Assembly (NCBI RefSeq): GCF_030265065.1
Contig: NC_080416.1
Location: 875,501-939,500, forward strand
From: Corythoichthys intestinalis
Lineage: Eukaryota > Chordata > Actinopteri > Syngnathiformes > Syngnathidae
Length of the DNA: 64,000 nucleotides
Direction of reading: 5' to 3'
A program made the position numbers and the translations under genes. The notes beneath the pieces were generated by a model. The model was not told where the DNA came from. It searched no databases and saw only the letters and a program-made list of their open reading frames with translations. Each line of letters begins with the position of its first letter. Position 1 is the stretch's first letter. Below, one piece after another: positions 21,494 to 34,430 of this stretch.

Positions 21494-22700
21494 ACTTCCC
21501 ACAATACTCTCTCGTTTATTGTGTACTAAACGATAACACGCTGTCTGATGTAGCACATTCTCTGATAAAAGAAAAAAAAAACAACAACAACACATTTCTG
21601 CGGTGGCACATTTTTCAAATACTGGATGACTCCCTGTGGTTTTTGTTCAGAATTCTTGACCGAGCATATCAGGGTCACGCCGTCTTTTAGCGACGATAAC
21701 ACTCAGGAGGCAACATGTGAGTCCGGTTGTCAAGGCAACCGGAGGAAGGGAGGTTTTGTGTGTATGTGTCCATGTGTGTGTGTGTGTTTGTTGACAGATT
21801 ACTGCAGTGACCCAGATTGAGATTAAGTTCTGTCCTTCTATTTTTTTTTAACGGGTGTATCACAATGTTGGACAGATTAGCAGTGAGACACACTGATGCC
21901 ACAAAAGCGGATTTGATATAATGTCTTCATTTCACTTCATTTAATTTGGAAGAAGTCAAATGTTTAATAAATCATTCCTAAAATCATTCTAATTCTAAAT
22001 ATTACGGCTCAAACAACATGTCCACGATTTTTTTGTGAATAAATAGCTAACTGAATACATCAGTTTCATCTGAAGCATGTTTCAATATAATGAAAAAGAA
22101 AAAAAAAATGACCGAAATCATAGGCACTGTTGCCTTTAATGACTTTGAAATCACAATGTTCCTGAATAAGTAATTCATTGATTACGCCAAGAAAATTGTT
22201 GCAATACAAGTAATTACACACGTAAGCATGGTATAAACTACAAAACTAAAAACCTCCTCGATTTAGGTGTCAAATCACAGTTTGTTTGCATGTTTGTGTG
22301 TGTGTGTTTTGACGGGATTAACCCCCGTCTCAGGTCTGTGAGTCAACAGTCGCGCAAACTGGCCCAGAATACTGTAATCTGTCACAGCGATGCATTGTGG
22401 GAAGGATCGTCTATACACCACCGTATGTTGTGACAGCTTCAAAACAATGTCTGATTATAATTACAAGAAAGTGAATCATAATGGCAAAAAAAGACATTTT
22501 TGGCTGTGTTGCAACCCAAAATTTGAGCCATCGTACAAATACTGACAATATAAATTAAGGTGAAGACCTTGAAATTGGATTATTTTCTTACCTTTTTCAT
22601 CAAGGAAAATGAAATCTTAAAAAATGTTGGTGTATTTCTTTACCATTTTTATATTCAGAGCAAGTTTTCTACGCCCCTATAGGTAATCAAACATTCACAA
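21494..22700. other. Gene-poor stretch
   Basis: A GT-rich tract lies at 21755-21790. GCATTGTGGGAA at 22391-22402 resembles a promoter-type ZNF143-like motif. If the candidate exon at 22720-22866 is on the minus strand, this would be its 3'UTR. Nothing else seen. Confidence 0.3.
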
Positions 22701-22766
22701 CCTGTCCACGAAGGGGCGCTGCTGCTGCTGCTGTTGTTATGATTCTCGCGTCGCCTGGTCGGTCAC

Positions 22767-22866
22767 GTCTCGCTCGTCGTCCTCATACGTAGCCGCGCCC
22801 ACCACCACGAAAGAGGCAACACCCTGCACAGTCAACACGTTAGTCACCAGCAGCATGTGGTAAGTT
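22767..22866 (-). CDS. Candidate unassigned exon (either strand)
   Basis: On the minus strand an open frame runs from before 22866 and ends at a TAA near 22738. It reads MLLVTNVLTVQGVASFVVV, then GAATYEDDERDVTDQATRES. A hydrophobic stretch is followed by an acidic tail, with GC-rich codons unlike the AT-rich surroundings. This could be the last exon of a membrane protein. On the + strand, however, the same block ends in CAGCAGCATGTG followed by a perfect donor GTAAGT (22861), which would suit a first exon ending just after an ATG. I do not recognise the product and found no partner exon. Confidence 0.25.
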
Positions 22867-23063
22867 ATTGTGTCATCATGAAAACAACCTGTATTTAAAT
22901 CATTAGTCACGAGTTAGTATTTGTTATCTTACATTTATTTGAATCATTATGGCAATAATCAGGTATGCACACAAAAAGTAGTTAAGTAAATACAAACTCC
23001 AAATCCAGGGCAGGCCAGAAAAACCAAATGATTTATAAATATTTTTCAATATGGTATGGCTTT

Positions 23064-23110
23064 TCATTAATTCATTCATTCATTCATTCGTTCATTCATT
23101 CATTCATTCA
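23064..23110. repeat. (ATTC)n microsatellite
   Basis: About ten copies of ATTC with one G-containing unit. Confidence 0.85.
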
Positions 23111-23354
23111 GAGACACTTTTCCTCACAAAGGTCGCGGGGGTGCTGGAGCCTGGCAAACTATTACGACAACATGAATCGGTCTATTTTATTTCTCGTGAA
23201 TATATTTCCTTTAAAAATTGGATTCCCAGATTACGTTCCACAAAAGCGAAGAAATTTAAGAAATAGTTAAAACAACTGGCTTTCTGGAATACTCCACAGA
23301 TAAACAGGTCAAATTAAAACATGCGAGTGTCAACCTTGGTGTATAAAAGACTCA

Positions 23355-24279
23355 GGCAGCAAAGCAACCCCAAAACATCAGGAAACCTCTGCCATGTTTG
23401 ACTATGGGGACCATGTTTCTTTGAAAGCATTGTTTTTTTCGCTGTAAACTCCATTTCCCAAAAAGCTCTACTTTTGTCTCATCTGAGCAGAGAACATTCT
23501 TCCAAAACGTTTTGTGCTTTCTCAGGTAAGTCCAGCCTGGCTTTTTTTATGTCTCTGGGTCAGAAGTGGGGTCTTCCTGGGTATCCTACCATAGAGTCCC
23601 TTTTCATTTAGACGTCGATGGGTAATACGGGTTGACACTGTTGTACCCTCGGGCTGCGGGACAGCTTGAATTTGTTTGGATGTTAGCCGAGGTTCTTTAT
23701 CAGCACAATCATTGGTTGAAATCTCTCGTCAATTTGTCATTTCCGTCCACATCTAGGGAGGTTAGCCACAGTGCCAGAAGCTTTGCACTTATTGACAACA
23801 CTGTGCACGGTAGACACAGGAAACTTCAGGTCTTTGGAGATGAACTTCCTCACAATTTTGCTTCTCAACTCCCCAGGCAGTTCTTTGGTCTTCTTTCTTT
23901 TCTCCATGCTCAATGTGGTACACACAAGGACACGGTACAGGGGATGAGTCAACTTGAATCCATTTGAACTGTCTGCAAGTGTGATTTAGTGATTGCCAAC
24001 ACCTGTTATGTGCCACAGGTAAGTAACAGGGGCTGTTAATGACACGAATTAGAGAAGCATTACATGATTTTTCAAAGGGTGCCAACACTTTTGTCCGGCC
24101 CATTCTTGGAGTTTTGTGTAAAATGTCTTTTTCTTCCATTCTCTTTGCTGTTTTTTCATTGCAAGCAAAAAAGATGAAAATATTTCTACCAAAGCATTTG
24201 TAATTGCAATCATTTTCTTGGAGAAATTGAGCATTATCTGACAGAATTGCAGGGGTGCCAATACTTTTGGCCAGCAGTG
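23355..24279 (-). mobile_element. Tc1 element (CAGTGCTGGCC family), truncated copy
   Basis: The right terminus CCAATACTTTTGGCCAGCAG is intact. The left third is missing compared with the copy at 35241-36508. Minus-strand fragments of Tc1 transposase remain, including the N-terminal part STLSMEKRKKTKELPGELR and ANLPRCGRK. Confidence 0.75.
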
Positions 24280-24289
24280 TGTGAAACTC

Positions 24290-25440
24290 CACGCCAACAC
24301 GTATATTTAAAATAGATAAACGAACCAACAAAAGTCCTTTTGATTTTCATTTTACGGCCTAAGTGTCCCTTTGAAACTGTCAATTGCTCTCCATCGTCCT
24401 TTTATTGATGACTCTTGAGATAAACGGCGTGATCCTGAGTCACTGACCTTTGATTTACAACGCATGGTTTCATATGACCTGCTTTTGTGTTAATTGTTGA
24501 CCGCTGTAAAAAGTTCATACGTAGAAAGCGTGACCATTGTTAACACTCCGGTTCCATGTTCCTAAAACAAGCCGTCAGTGATTAGCCTTTGGTTGTTAAT
24601 CAACTGCTAGAACGAACATTTGACTTTGACCGCTGTTGTCGCTGGCGAACCAAAACATCCCCTCCTCCAAAATAAGTCAACCTGTTGATCCGAGGCTCAT
24701 GACATCATTTTTCTTATCACGGCGTCTTCCCGCTGCGTGTCACAGGACATGGAACAAATCCTGGAAGAGGCCCACCGTTGAGATTGTCATTTCTCACGGG
24801 GAAAAATGAATACAAATGTCTGGAAAAATTCTCAGTATCACAAGAAAAAGGCCACAAGTTGTTCAAAAATGTCTAAACGCAGCCATGCCGTTTTGCTTGG
24901 CAGGATTCCAGAACGATGAAAGAAGAGCAAGAAACACAAACAAAGCATATTAATCCAACGATGCGTCTTAATTTCCATAATGCCCGAACTGCTGTAACGG
25001 TAATGTCAGCATTTATTAACGCAGTTTATATGAGTTAGTTATAACTATAGCTTATTACCAAAAAGTCAGAATCCAAGCAAGGATTCACTGTATAACCATC
25101 ACCACGTCGTTATTGGCTGAATCTACCCTAAACAGCGCCATCTTCTGATTCTCTTTGGGCACTTCAAAACTTGCCCATACTTTATATTTACAAGATTTCA
25201 CACAAAACCGCCGGCCTTAATCACAAGTCCGATTTTTTCATGTTTTTCCGACGTGAGTGAGGCATTAACTTGACAGCCAGAATGGGAGAAGTCGCATAAA
25301 AGTGGATCGTTTCAAATCCGATCTGGGTCGCTTTCGTTTGTGGTTAAAATACGATCCGGGCCATATTTTTCAGAACGTGGCTGCGGTCTGTACTGTCATG
25401 TCTCACAAATTGGAATTCATTTTTATTTTATTTTATAATT
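24290..25440. other. Gene-poor stretch
   Basis: No ORF, RNA or transposon end recognised. Confidence 0.35.
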
Positions 25441-25649
25441 ATACAGTGGTATTGAAAAGTATGTGATTCCATTGGAATTTCTTACATTTCTGCATAAAAT
25501 CACCATCAAATGTGATCGGATCTTTGTAAAAAAAAATCACACAGATAAAAAAACAGTGTCTGCTTGAACTAAAACCACCCAAACATTTATCGGTTTTCCT
25601 ATTTCAATGAGGATAGCATGTAAACAATGACAGAAGAGGAACCAAAACT

Positions 25650-25852
25650 TACCTTTTTAAAAAAAGCTTACCATGGCTAATTTTATCCATCTTATTGTAT
25701 CTGATTTCATCTGTTTCTATTTTTGCTTTTACTCTTTTATTCTTAGTATTTTTATTTTCTTACATGGTAATGTGCACTTTGAGATTTGTTTTTCAAATGT
25801 AAAGTGCGTTATAAATAAAAATGTATTATTATTATTATTATTAAATAAGTAG
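25650..25852 (+). mobile_element. LINE 3' tail, probably L2/Maui-like
   Basis: The stretch TGCACTTTGAGATT...GTAAAGTGCGTTATAAATAA ending in an ATT triplet run is the usual 3' end of L2-type LINEs in fish. Only the tail is present, as expected for a 5'-truncated insertion. Confidence 0.55.
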
Positions 25853-25854
25853 TA

Positions 25855-26795
25855 CCGTATTTTTCGGACTATAAGTCGCATTTTTTCCCATAGTTTGGCT
25901 GGGGGAGCGACTTATGTGTGAAATTGTTAACACATTATGATATCATTTCACTTCACAGGTTATTTTGGTGTTTTGGAGTGACACTGATGGTTTGGTAAAC
26001 TTGTTAGCATGTTCTTTATGCTATGGTTATCTGAATAACTCTTAATAGCTATGGCCACGTTCGCATTCTGCCTTTGGCAATGTGTGTTCAATTGTATTAT
26101 TGACTTTTTTATATTGAAATGCATGCTTTTAGTTTGTGGCACTTTCATGCTCCCGTGGGGGCGCACTCGCACTGGTTTACGCGAAGAAAAGCGCTCACAC
26201 GCCATAAGAAGACGGACAGCTATGCAGCATCTCTGAGTGAGAGAGCGAGAGAGAGTGAGAGAGACATGGCTGCAAACATTGTTTATGCTTGTAAAATATC
26301 TCTACATAGGCAATGCCTGTGTGTATCATCTTTTCTGTTGTTGTTGTGTGTTTTCCACCCGCGATCGGACACTTAGAGCCAGTTGTGTGGTTGTTTGAAC
26401 GATGTGCTAATGCTAGCAAATGCATGCTAACCGTTTGTGTCATTGCTGTAATAGCACCTAATTATCATTTGTTTATGTTGATGCGAACCTGTTTGGTATC
26501 GAGGATGAAATTGATTCAGCAAATTATACGGACGTCCAGCATCGTCATTTGGGAGTTTAGCTCGCTGTATAGCCAGGATCGAGCCGTAGCGTCCTGGTGA
26601 GGACAGTATATTCGCATTTCGTTGTTCTCGCACTGTACACTGTACACTTATTCAGCATGTTGTTCTCTATTGTAGTTTCATATTAAATTGCTTTTCAAGA
26701 TGACATATCTGTTCTATGTGTTGGATTTTATCAAGTAAATCTTCCCCCAAAATGCGACTTATACTCCGGTGCGACTTGTAGTCCGAAAAATACAG
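25855..26795. mobile_element. TA-target MITE (CCGTATTTTTCGG family), copy 2
   Basis: Left CCGTATTTTTCGGACTATAA and right CGACTTGTAGTCCGAAAAAT form the inverted pair. The body differs from copy 1 but the internal text AACTTGTTAGCATGTTCTTT is shared with copy 4 and, inverted, with copy 1. Confidence 0.7.
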
Positions 26796-28059
26796 CATAT
26801 AAATGTTTGGGTGGTTTTAGCTAAAGCAGAAATTGTTTTTTCATCTGTGGGGTTTTGACAAAGATCACATTTTATGGTGATTTTATGCAGAAATGTGAAA
26901 ATTTCCAAAAGGTTCAGATACTTTTTCTTACCACTGTATTTATGTCTGTTATTTGTGTCCTCTTTTTGGAAATCAAAATATCATCACCCTGGAATGACAT
27001 TGAGACGGCATTTGTTTTGATGCTCCTGCGCACACGAGTCAGTTTGCTCAGCGCATCTCGGACCGTGGATTAGTGCGCATGCGTAATACTTGAACAGGCT
27101 CAATGGAAAAAGGTAGTCTGAATGGGCACGCCAAAAAAACATGACAAAAAAATCAGAATTGTGCATTAAGACCTGCGGTATGTACCTAGCCAAAGTTCAC
27201 TGAACATGCTAACGTTATACCATAATGGTGCAAATTGTCATTAAGGGTAGTTTTAAAACCACGCCTAATCTTGTTTTCTTATTGAACCAACGGAGGACTC
27301 AAAGCAAGGGCGTAGGTTTGCATAAGGACGGCAGGGACATAACGCTAGCAACTTTTCAGGATGCTCAAATGATCCCCACCAACTTTTAAGCAACCTTATT
27401 TGCATTATATAATGACTTCAGTTATATAGGTCATTTAGATTGTCTTCCGAGATGTTGTAAGGATACAATTGATCCTACCATTATTAAATCAATTACAGTA
27501 CTTTCATTATGTCCACTTACACTGACCCCTTTTCACTTGTTGAATGTGCCAGTCCATTTTTTCCCTGAAACGCACGTTTGATTGGCTGATGACTTGAACC
27601 CCCCCACACACACACCCATTCACAGCCCGACAGAAATACAACATCCTCCCCCACCTCCTTCAAAGACAAGGGATATTAGAAGTTTTTTTTCCGCCAGCAG
27701 CAGCCACTGTAAGTAATGTAAAAAGACGTCAATGCTGTGGAGATGGGGAACACTCCACTAATTTTGCGACTGCTACAGTGCTTCAAGTCGAATTTACTCA
27801 CTGAGATTTCTTGAAATAAGAAAAACAGCTAGTTGAAAATAAGCGTAACAGACTTATTTTAAGCGAAAAGTTTGTATATTTAATCTTAAAAGAAAAACTT
27901 GTTTGTCAGAAATGTTCTTCATTCAAGAATATCGTTGAAAACATTATGTGAATGATTTTTTTTCTTGATTTAGCTTTTAGATGTATGGGCTCAATACGAA
28001 CAAATAGTAATATTTACTTAAAGTAATTGGAAGAATCTGACGCATTAATCTGTTAACTA

Positions 28060-28900
28060 CCGTAATTTTCGCACTATAAGGCGCACCTGACTATAAGCCG
28101 CCACCCACCAAATTTGGCACGAAAACGGCATTTGTTCATAGATAAACTGCACTGGACTATAAGCCGCATCTGTCCTCACTGTATTATGGGATATTTACAC
28201 CAAACGATATTAACCGGTAACACTTTATTTGACAGTAGCATCATACAACCATGTCATAAGACTAAATGAACCGCCATGAAGCTTTGAATCAATTGGCTAC
28301 CATGCCTCAGTGCTTCAGGAAGCTTCATTTGGCCATCACTGCTCCCTTGGGGGAGACAGGCAACCTCTGCTGCCACCTGCTGTCAATACTGTTGTCATCC
28401 AACATGCCTCCTAGCATGCATTGCGGCGCTACAGATGTAAATGACAAACAAAATTCATGTTCTGTGCTAATTATTGTTCCAGTTGTTTCATTAATTGCTA
28501 GTTATGGTATTTAGTAACATTTTATTTGACAGTGGCGCCATAAGACTGTCAAAACACCATCATAATTATGACATGACATTGTCATGAGCATTAATGAATG
28601 CTTATAACAGATGTCCCTTAGTGTTAATCTGCAAATTATCTCACTTTTGAATGGATGTAAAAGATCCAAGCTGGCCATAAATGGAGTTAGTGACATGATT
28701 TGCCGGATGACAATTAACGACATAAGCATTCAGTAATGCCTAAGATGGTGTCATTTCATAATTATGACAGTCTTATGACGCCGCTGTCAAAGTGTTACCT
28801 ATTAACCCAAATAAATCAACAAATAAGCAGCACTGGACTTTAAGCAGCAGGATTCAAAATGAGGAACAAAAAGTAGCGGCTTATAGTCCGAAAATTACGG
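28060..28900. mobile_element. TA-target MITE, copy 3
   Basis: CCGTAATTTTCGCACTATAA at the left and TTATAGTCCGAAAATTACGG at the right, flanked by TA. It contains another inverted repeat pair at 28215-28799. Confidence 0.75.
28215..28799. mobile_element. GGTAACACTTTATTTGACAG inverted-repeat element
   Basis: The left GGTAACACTTTATTTGACAG and right CTGTCAAAGTGTTACC are inverted. A second internal copy of the left motif at 28513 suggests a partial duplication or a second insertion. Non-autonomous; family name not settled. Confidence 0.6.
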
Positions 28901-29182
28901 TAGCCTTTAACACTCAAAAAAGATGGAGAAGATTATTTGTCTAGATTTAAAAAAAAAAAAAAAATCAGATTAAGACGTTATAAAGTTGCAGCGTGTCAAC
29001 ACAGATTTATTTTGCATTAATCATTTAGCCTATCAATTAATTAGGTTCATATTGGTGAAAAATGTAGCCCTGGCCCCCATTCACCAAATATGTTTGGTCT
29101 TATTAATGTCCCGTGCCCAGCAAAAAGTGTACATGCAGGTCCCTACCAATACTAAGACCAAACCTACGCCCTTGAATCAAAG

Positions 29183-30280
29183 ATACCCCAACATTTTATT
29201 AAACTTGTATACTTATGTTTGCTTTTTTCACATTAGTTAGCTACAAATGTAGCCACGTGATAATCGTACGAAATCACTTTATTGAATTAGTCCATAATGT
29301 ACAGAATGTGCCTCTATTTTTTAAAATTCCTAACTGATTATATCTTGAATCCTACGCTGCCTCGCCCTCTATTTAAACTGGAGAAGCGTGCAATGTGAGC
29401 AATGTGTACTAAAAGTTAAGGCGGCACATGTAGCATGTCAGGTCATGTGTCTGATTCAAATTTCCCATTTCATTGAGGAAAGGTTGTCAGCTGAGCGACG
29501 CGACTACTTCGGGCGCCTGACAAACGGTTGGGAAAAAACAGACGAACATGGTTAAGTGTTGCCATTAAAACTTGTAAAGAAGTTGTTCTTAGTTTAACCT
29601 TTGCGCCCGCGAGGCCAAAAAAAAGCACTATTAACCCTTCAATCCATCGACCGCCTGGCAAGTCACTCAGTAACAGTTTTATCAGCGCCCGCATAGAAAG
29701 GAGGGCAGTCTTATCGTGACTTGAGTGGGACAATCGATATCCAGGTCAGGCGTGGTAAAATATTGTCGCTGTATGCTGATGGTGTAGAAGAATGAGGTAC
29801 ACGTTTGACACGGTCACGACGTGACGTTCTTAAAAATTGCAAATATGACTGGCATGATAAATTGCTAGTGCTAGATTTAAGTGCAATTACTGGAACTGTA
29901 TACAATATTTTGGCACGTCACTGAAAAGTCAATTATGGAAAATTGCTCTGCTACGCAGTTCTTACAATACAAATATAAAAGTAACAAATAATAACAATGT
30001 ACAACCAGTGACAGCTAACATATTTACAGTAAGTCAGCAAGTTTATGTTTTGTACACTTGACAACCATTGTCCATTTAAAATTGGACAGCAGTTTAAATA
30101 AACCAATATCGATTTCCCCTTTTAACAAATAAAATGCATCACGAACAAACAAACAAAATTTGTAGAACCTAAAACAGCTAACGTAAGGTTGTGGTTGCTT
30201 TGGTATCATTCAAAATGTTTCATACTGAAAGGTTACCATGCAACGGAATAGTTATTTTGGGTACGGTTGGTGATGCTACA
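29183..30280. other. Gene-poor stretch
   Basis: Nothing recognisable; moderately higher GC around 29490-29720 without splice or ORF support. Confidence 0.3.
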
Positions 30281-30647
30281 TAGCAGTGCTGGCTAAAACT
30301 ATTGGCACCCCTGCAATTCTGTCAGATAATGCTCAATTTCTCCCAGAAAATGATTGCAATTACCGTACAAATGCTTTGGTAGAAATATCTTCATTTATTT
30401 TGCTTGCAATGAAAAAACACAAAAGAGAATGGAAAAAAAAAAAAGACATTTTACACAAAACTCAAAGAATGGGCCGGACAAAAGTATTGGCACCTTTGAA
30501 AAATAATGTGATGCATCTCTAATTTGTGTAATTAACAGCACCTGTTACTTACCTGTGGCACATAACAGGTGGAGGCAATAACTAAATCACACTTGCAGCC
30601 AGTTAAAATGGATTCAAGTTGACTCAACCTCTGTCCTTGGTTGTACC

Positions 30648-31076
30648 CAGGGCCGGCCCAGGCCATTTGGGGGCCCTAAGCAAAATAATGCCAAGGGGCC
30701 CATATTTTTGGCCCACCATTTCGTCACAGTGCACTGTTAAACCCATACATGCAATCCAACCCATACGTCCATATTTTGTATGTTAATCAGATTTTGTTGC
30801 ACTGCATGCTTAAAACTTCTCACCCCAAATGATTGTCAGTACTTACAGTAGATAATGCCAAACCTTTTTCTAAAAGAGGAAAGAAAGAAGTTAAGGAAGA
30901 ACTTTTATTTTTTAAGCTTGTAATCAAGTATCAAAACTCACAAAAGTCAAATAAAGCAAACTGTAGTAAACAAAATAGAATATAAAACAATTGCCAGATT
31001 GTCCCCTATCTGGGCCCCCTAGTGGTCAGGGGCCCTAAGCAGCTGCATAGTCTGCGTATAGGCTGGGCCGGCCCTG
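30648..31076. mobile_element. hAT-like MITE with CAGGGCCGGCCC ends
   Basis: Left CAGGGCCGGCCCAGGCC and right GGGCCGGCCCTG lie between gttgtacc (30640-30647) and tgtgtacc (31077-31084). Other Tc1 copies in the window lack it, confirming an insertion. Confidence 0.72.
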
Positions 31077-32185
31077 TGTGTACCACATTGAGCATAGAGA
31101 AAACAAGGAAGATCAAAGAACTGCCTGAGGACAAAATTGTGAGGAAGCAATCTCAAAGCCACAAGTCCATCTCTAAAGACCAGAATGCTCCTGTGTCTAC
31201 CGTGCGCAGTGTCATCAATAAGTGTAAAGCCCACGGCGCTGTGGCTAACCTCCTTAGATGTGGGCGGAAAAGAAAAAATGACGAGATTTCAGCGAAAGAT
31301 TGCGCGGATGGTGGATAAAGAACCTCGACGAACATCCAAACAAGTTCAAGCTGTCCCGCAGTCCGAGGGTAAAACAGTGTCAACCTGTTCTATCTGTCGG
31401 CGTCTCAATGAAAAAGGACTCTACCCAGGAAGACCCCACTTCTGACCAGGAGACATAAAAAAAGCCAGGCTGGAGTTTGCCAAAAACGTTTTGGAAGAAT
31501 GTTCTCTGGTCAGATGAGACAAAAGTAGAGCTTTTTGGGAAAAGGCATCATCAGGAAAAAAAAAAGGCCTTCAAAGAAAGAAGACGGTCCCCACCTTCAA
31601 ACATGGCGGAGGTTCCCTGATGTTTTGGGTTGCTTTCCTGCCTCTGGCACTGGACTGCTTGACCATGTGCTTGGCATTATGAAGTCTGAAGACTACCAAC
31701 ATATTTTGCAGCATAATGTAGAAAGCTGGGTCTCCCTCACAGGTCTTCCAGCAGGACAATGACCCAAAACAAACTTCAAAAAGCACTAGAAAATGGTTTG
31801 AGGGAAAGCACTGGAGACTTCCAGACCTGAATCCCATAGAACACCTGTGGAGAGATCTGAAAATGGTACCCTTCAGATCTCAGAGAACTGAGGCAGTTGG
31901 CCAAAGAAGAATGGTCTAAAATTCCAGCAGAGCATTGTAAGAAACTCATTGATGGTTGTTGGCAGTTATTTTGTCTAAAGGTTGTGCTACCAAGTATTAG
32001 GCTGAGGGTGCCAATACTTTTGTCCGGCCCATTTTTGGAGTTTTGTGTAAGATGGTAATGATTTATTTTGTATTTTTTCATTGCAAGCAAAATAAATGAA
32101 TATATTACTACCAAAGCATTTGTGAGTGCAATCATTTTCCGGGAGAAATTGAGCATTATCCGCCAGAATTGCTGGGGTGCCAATA

Positions 32186-32737
32186 CAGTGCCCGCCATAA
32201 TTATTGGCACCCCTGAAAAAAGATGTGTTTTTTAGCTTCTAATATATATATTTTTAAATCAAATAATATGGGACCTTAACGGAAAAAAAGAGAAAAATCC
32301 AACCTTCAATACAAGTGCATTCAAAAATCCCACATAAAGAAATAATTATTTGACATCAAATAATGTGTGTCACAATTATTAGCACCCCTGGTGTTAATAC
32401 TTTGTACAACCCCCTTTTGCCAACAAAACAACGTCTGGGGACTGAGATGGCCATGGGAGGAGCTTGATTTTGTGTCTGGTCAACCATTTCTGTGTAGATT
32501 TGGCCATATGTTTAGGGTCATTGTCTTGCTGAAAGACCCAGTGACGACCCATCTTCAGCTTTCGGGCAGAGGGCAACAGATTTTGATTTAAAATGTCCTG
32601 GTATTTCAAAGCATTCACGATGCCATACACCCTAACAAGGTTCCCAGGGCCTTTGGAAGCGAAACAGCCCCACAGCATCACTGACCCACCCTCATACTTC
32701 ACAGTGGGTATGAGGTGCTTTTCAGCATGCGCATCTT
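32186..32737 (-). mobile_element. Second Tc1 family (CAGTGCCC...AATTATTGGC), deleted copy
   Basis: Entered a TA inside the right inverted repeat of the element above (ccaaTA at 32181-32185; that repeat resumes at 32740). The minus strand encodes GGSVMLWGCFASKG and [20 protein letters not shown] of a DDE transposase. The part containing the third catalytic residue is deleted, and the other terminal repeat is gone. Confidence 0.7.
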
Positions 32738-32759
32738 TACGTTTGGCCAGCAGTGTACT

Positions 32760-34430
32760 GTACGTCTCATGAATTATGTTGATATGTAAATAAAAGGCAC
32801 ATTTTGTGCTTTTGAGGTCAGTTCGGATAGTTTTGTAGCCTGTTTCAAACTCAATGACCTTTCCCACCCTCTCCAAAAACTAAAAATTACAAAAAATGTA
32901 ATCTCGGGTGAAAGTCCACCACCAGGTTGAGCAATTCCGTTAATGTCCATTACTTTTGTTAGCGGACATGATTCAAAATTCGTATTCAGAAAGCGCACAA
33001 GGGGGTGTTTGAGGACAGTTGGGTTTCCGAGCCTCGCCCCGACTTCTTCGCACAAACAAAAGCGTAATCTCGGGGGTAAAAGTCCAACCCGCCTCCGCTT
33101 TTATCAACTATTGATCCGCTTACTGACCCACTATCGTTACTTCATGTCAAGCTACATGACCAATTTTACATAAGACAGTGTGTCCAAAAAAAAAAAGGAA
33201 AAAATGTTCTGTTTATTGCTCTCTTCCAATGCGGCCATTGTGTTCCCATTGAGGGCCTCGCGTTACAAGGCAACAGAGCCGCTATTGTGTCTCCGCCAGG
33301 GCCCCACGCGCGCACACACACACATTCGGCGTAACAGTCAGTCAGTCATCGGCAGGTGTGGAAAATTCCACGAGGAGGCGTGAAAGGGTGCCGTGTCATC
33401 TCGAACAGCACACTTACGAAACTTAAAACGGCGTTAAAAGGAAGCCGGCGTTGGATGCCGACGACCAACCAGGAATCTAATCCAGTGAGGAGGAGGAGGT
33501 CGAAGGAGGGGCGTTATCTCCTCGGCGGCCCAGCGGCATTCCTTCTTCTCTGCTCGGCTCGTTTTGTAATCTAAACATCTGGCTCCCGCCTAGAGGAAAC
33601 ACCTCCAAAACATCTCCGTTCACCTTACATATGGGAATGACTGCTATTGATTTCGAGAGGTGCTTATCCGATTCCCGGGAGGTCCGGGCAGCAGAGAGTT
33701 TGCGAGGGTCCCGTCGCGAGGGCCGCGTTTCTCGTCAACGGTCTTCAGAATTTTGGATGAAATCTTCCTCGATGTCTAGGGCGAGAATACTGTTGACTCA
33801 CACTTCAAGAAGAAAGTCCGCTTGCATAATTGCAACTCTCACAGAGAGATAGATAAAGCAACCAAATCGGTCAAAGAAACTGCAAAGTTACGCACAATTC
33901 GGGGAATCTCGAATCAATGCGAAAACAGTAAAGATTTTCGAGATTCGCTTATGATTCAGAATCGGTAAAAATGACCAAACAACAGTAAAATCCGACGTGT
34001 CGAACTTGCAGAAGCACAGTCCGCATAACAGCAAAAACTTTTTGTATAACTTTAATGATAAAGTACGCTTGGAAAAGCATGAAAGTCCTAGAAGAAAATG
34101 CAACACCATAGCATCGGTTCACCATGCCCATATTCTCATTTATGATGCCCATGTGCTAAAATCAGAAAGCATCTGTGCAAAAGAATGACAACAAAAGAAC
34201 CGTTGTTTTAGATAGAGAAAGCAAAAAAAAATCGAATCTTCTTTCCCTCGTTGAACAACATTAATGTGAGTGCCCATAATCTCATTTAGCCATGCCCAAA
34301 GTCTCATCTTTGATGTCCATGTGTGACATTCCGAAGTCATAAACCATTAAAATGCAACCGTCTATGCTCAAGGACGACAGCAAAACAACTGTTGTGATGG
34401 ATAAAGAGGCCAACGACAAAAAAAGATGCT
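32760..34430. other. Gene-poor stretch with GC-richer block 33200-33850
   Basis: The GC-richer part could be regulatory, but I see no TATA box, splice site pair or conserved ORF. The 33880-34360 part is AT-rich. Confidence 0.3.

Larger units (their letters stand above)
25444..26936. mobile_element. Tc1-type element reduced to its inverted ends
   Basis: Left end CAGTGGTATTGAAAAGTATG and right end ACTTTTTCTTACCACTG are flanked by TA. Inverted sequence extends well inward (CTAAAACCACCCAAACATTT and its inverse near 26800). No transposase is left; the interior holds a LINE tail and a TA-target MITE. Confidence 0.7.
27305..29174. mobile_element. CAAGGGCGTAGG hAT-like element, copy B (inverted relative to A and C)
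   Basis: Ends CAAGGGCGTAGGTTTGCATA and AACCTACGCCCTTG are flanked by actcaaag (27297-27304) and aatcaaag (29175-29182). A TA-target MITE has inserted at 28060-28900. Confidence 0.78.
30284..32755 (+). mobile_element. Tc1 element (CAGTGCTGGCC family), with two insertions
   Basis: The left terminus is at 30284 and the outer right terminus (TTTGGCCAGCAGTG) at 32755. Plus-strand fragments of Tc1 transposase are spread over several frames (HTH part near 31080-31300, C-terminal part near 31530-31960). An element with GGCCGGCC ends sits at 30648-31076 and a second Tc1 family at 32186-32737. Inactive. Confidence 0.7.

Noticed and set aside
32394-32876. 160-residue frame looking like a gene
   Set aside because: It is the remaining part of a Tc1 transposase lacking a catalytic region, not a host gene.
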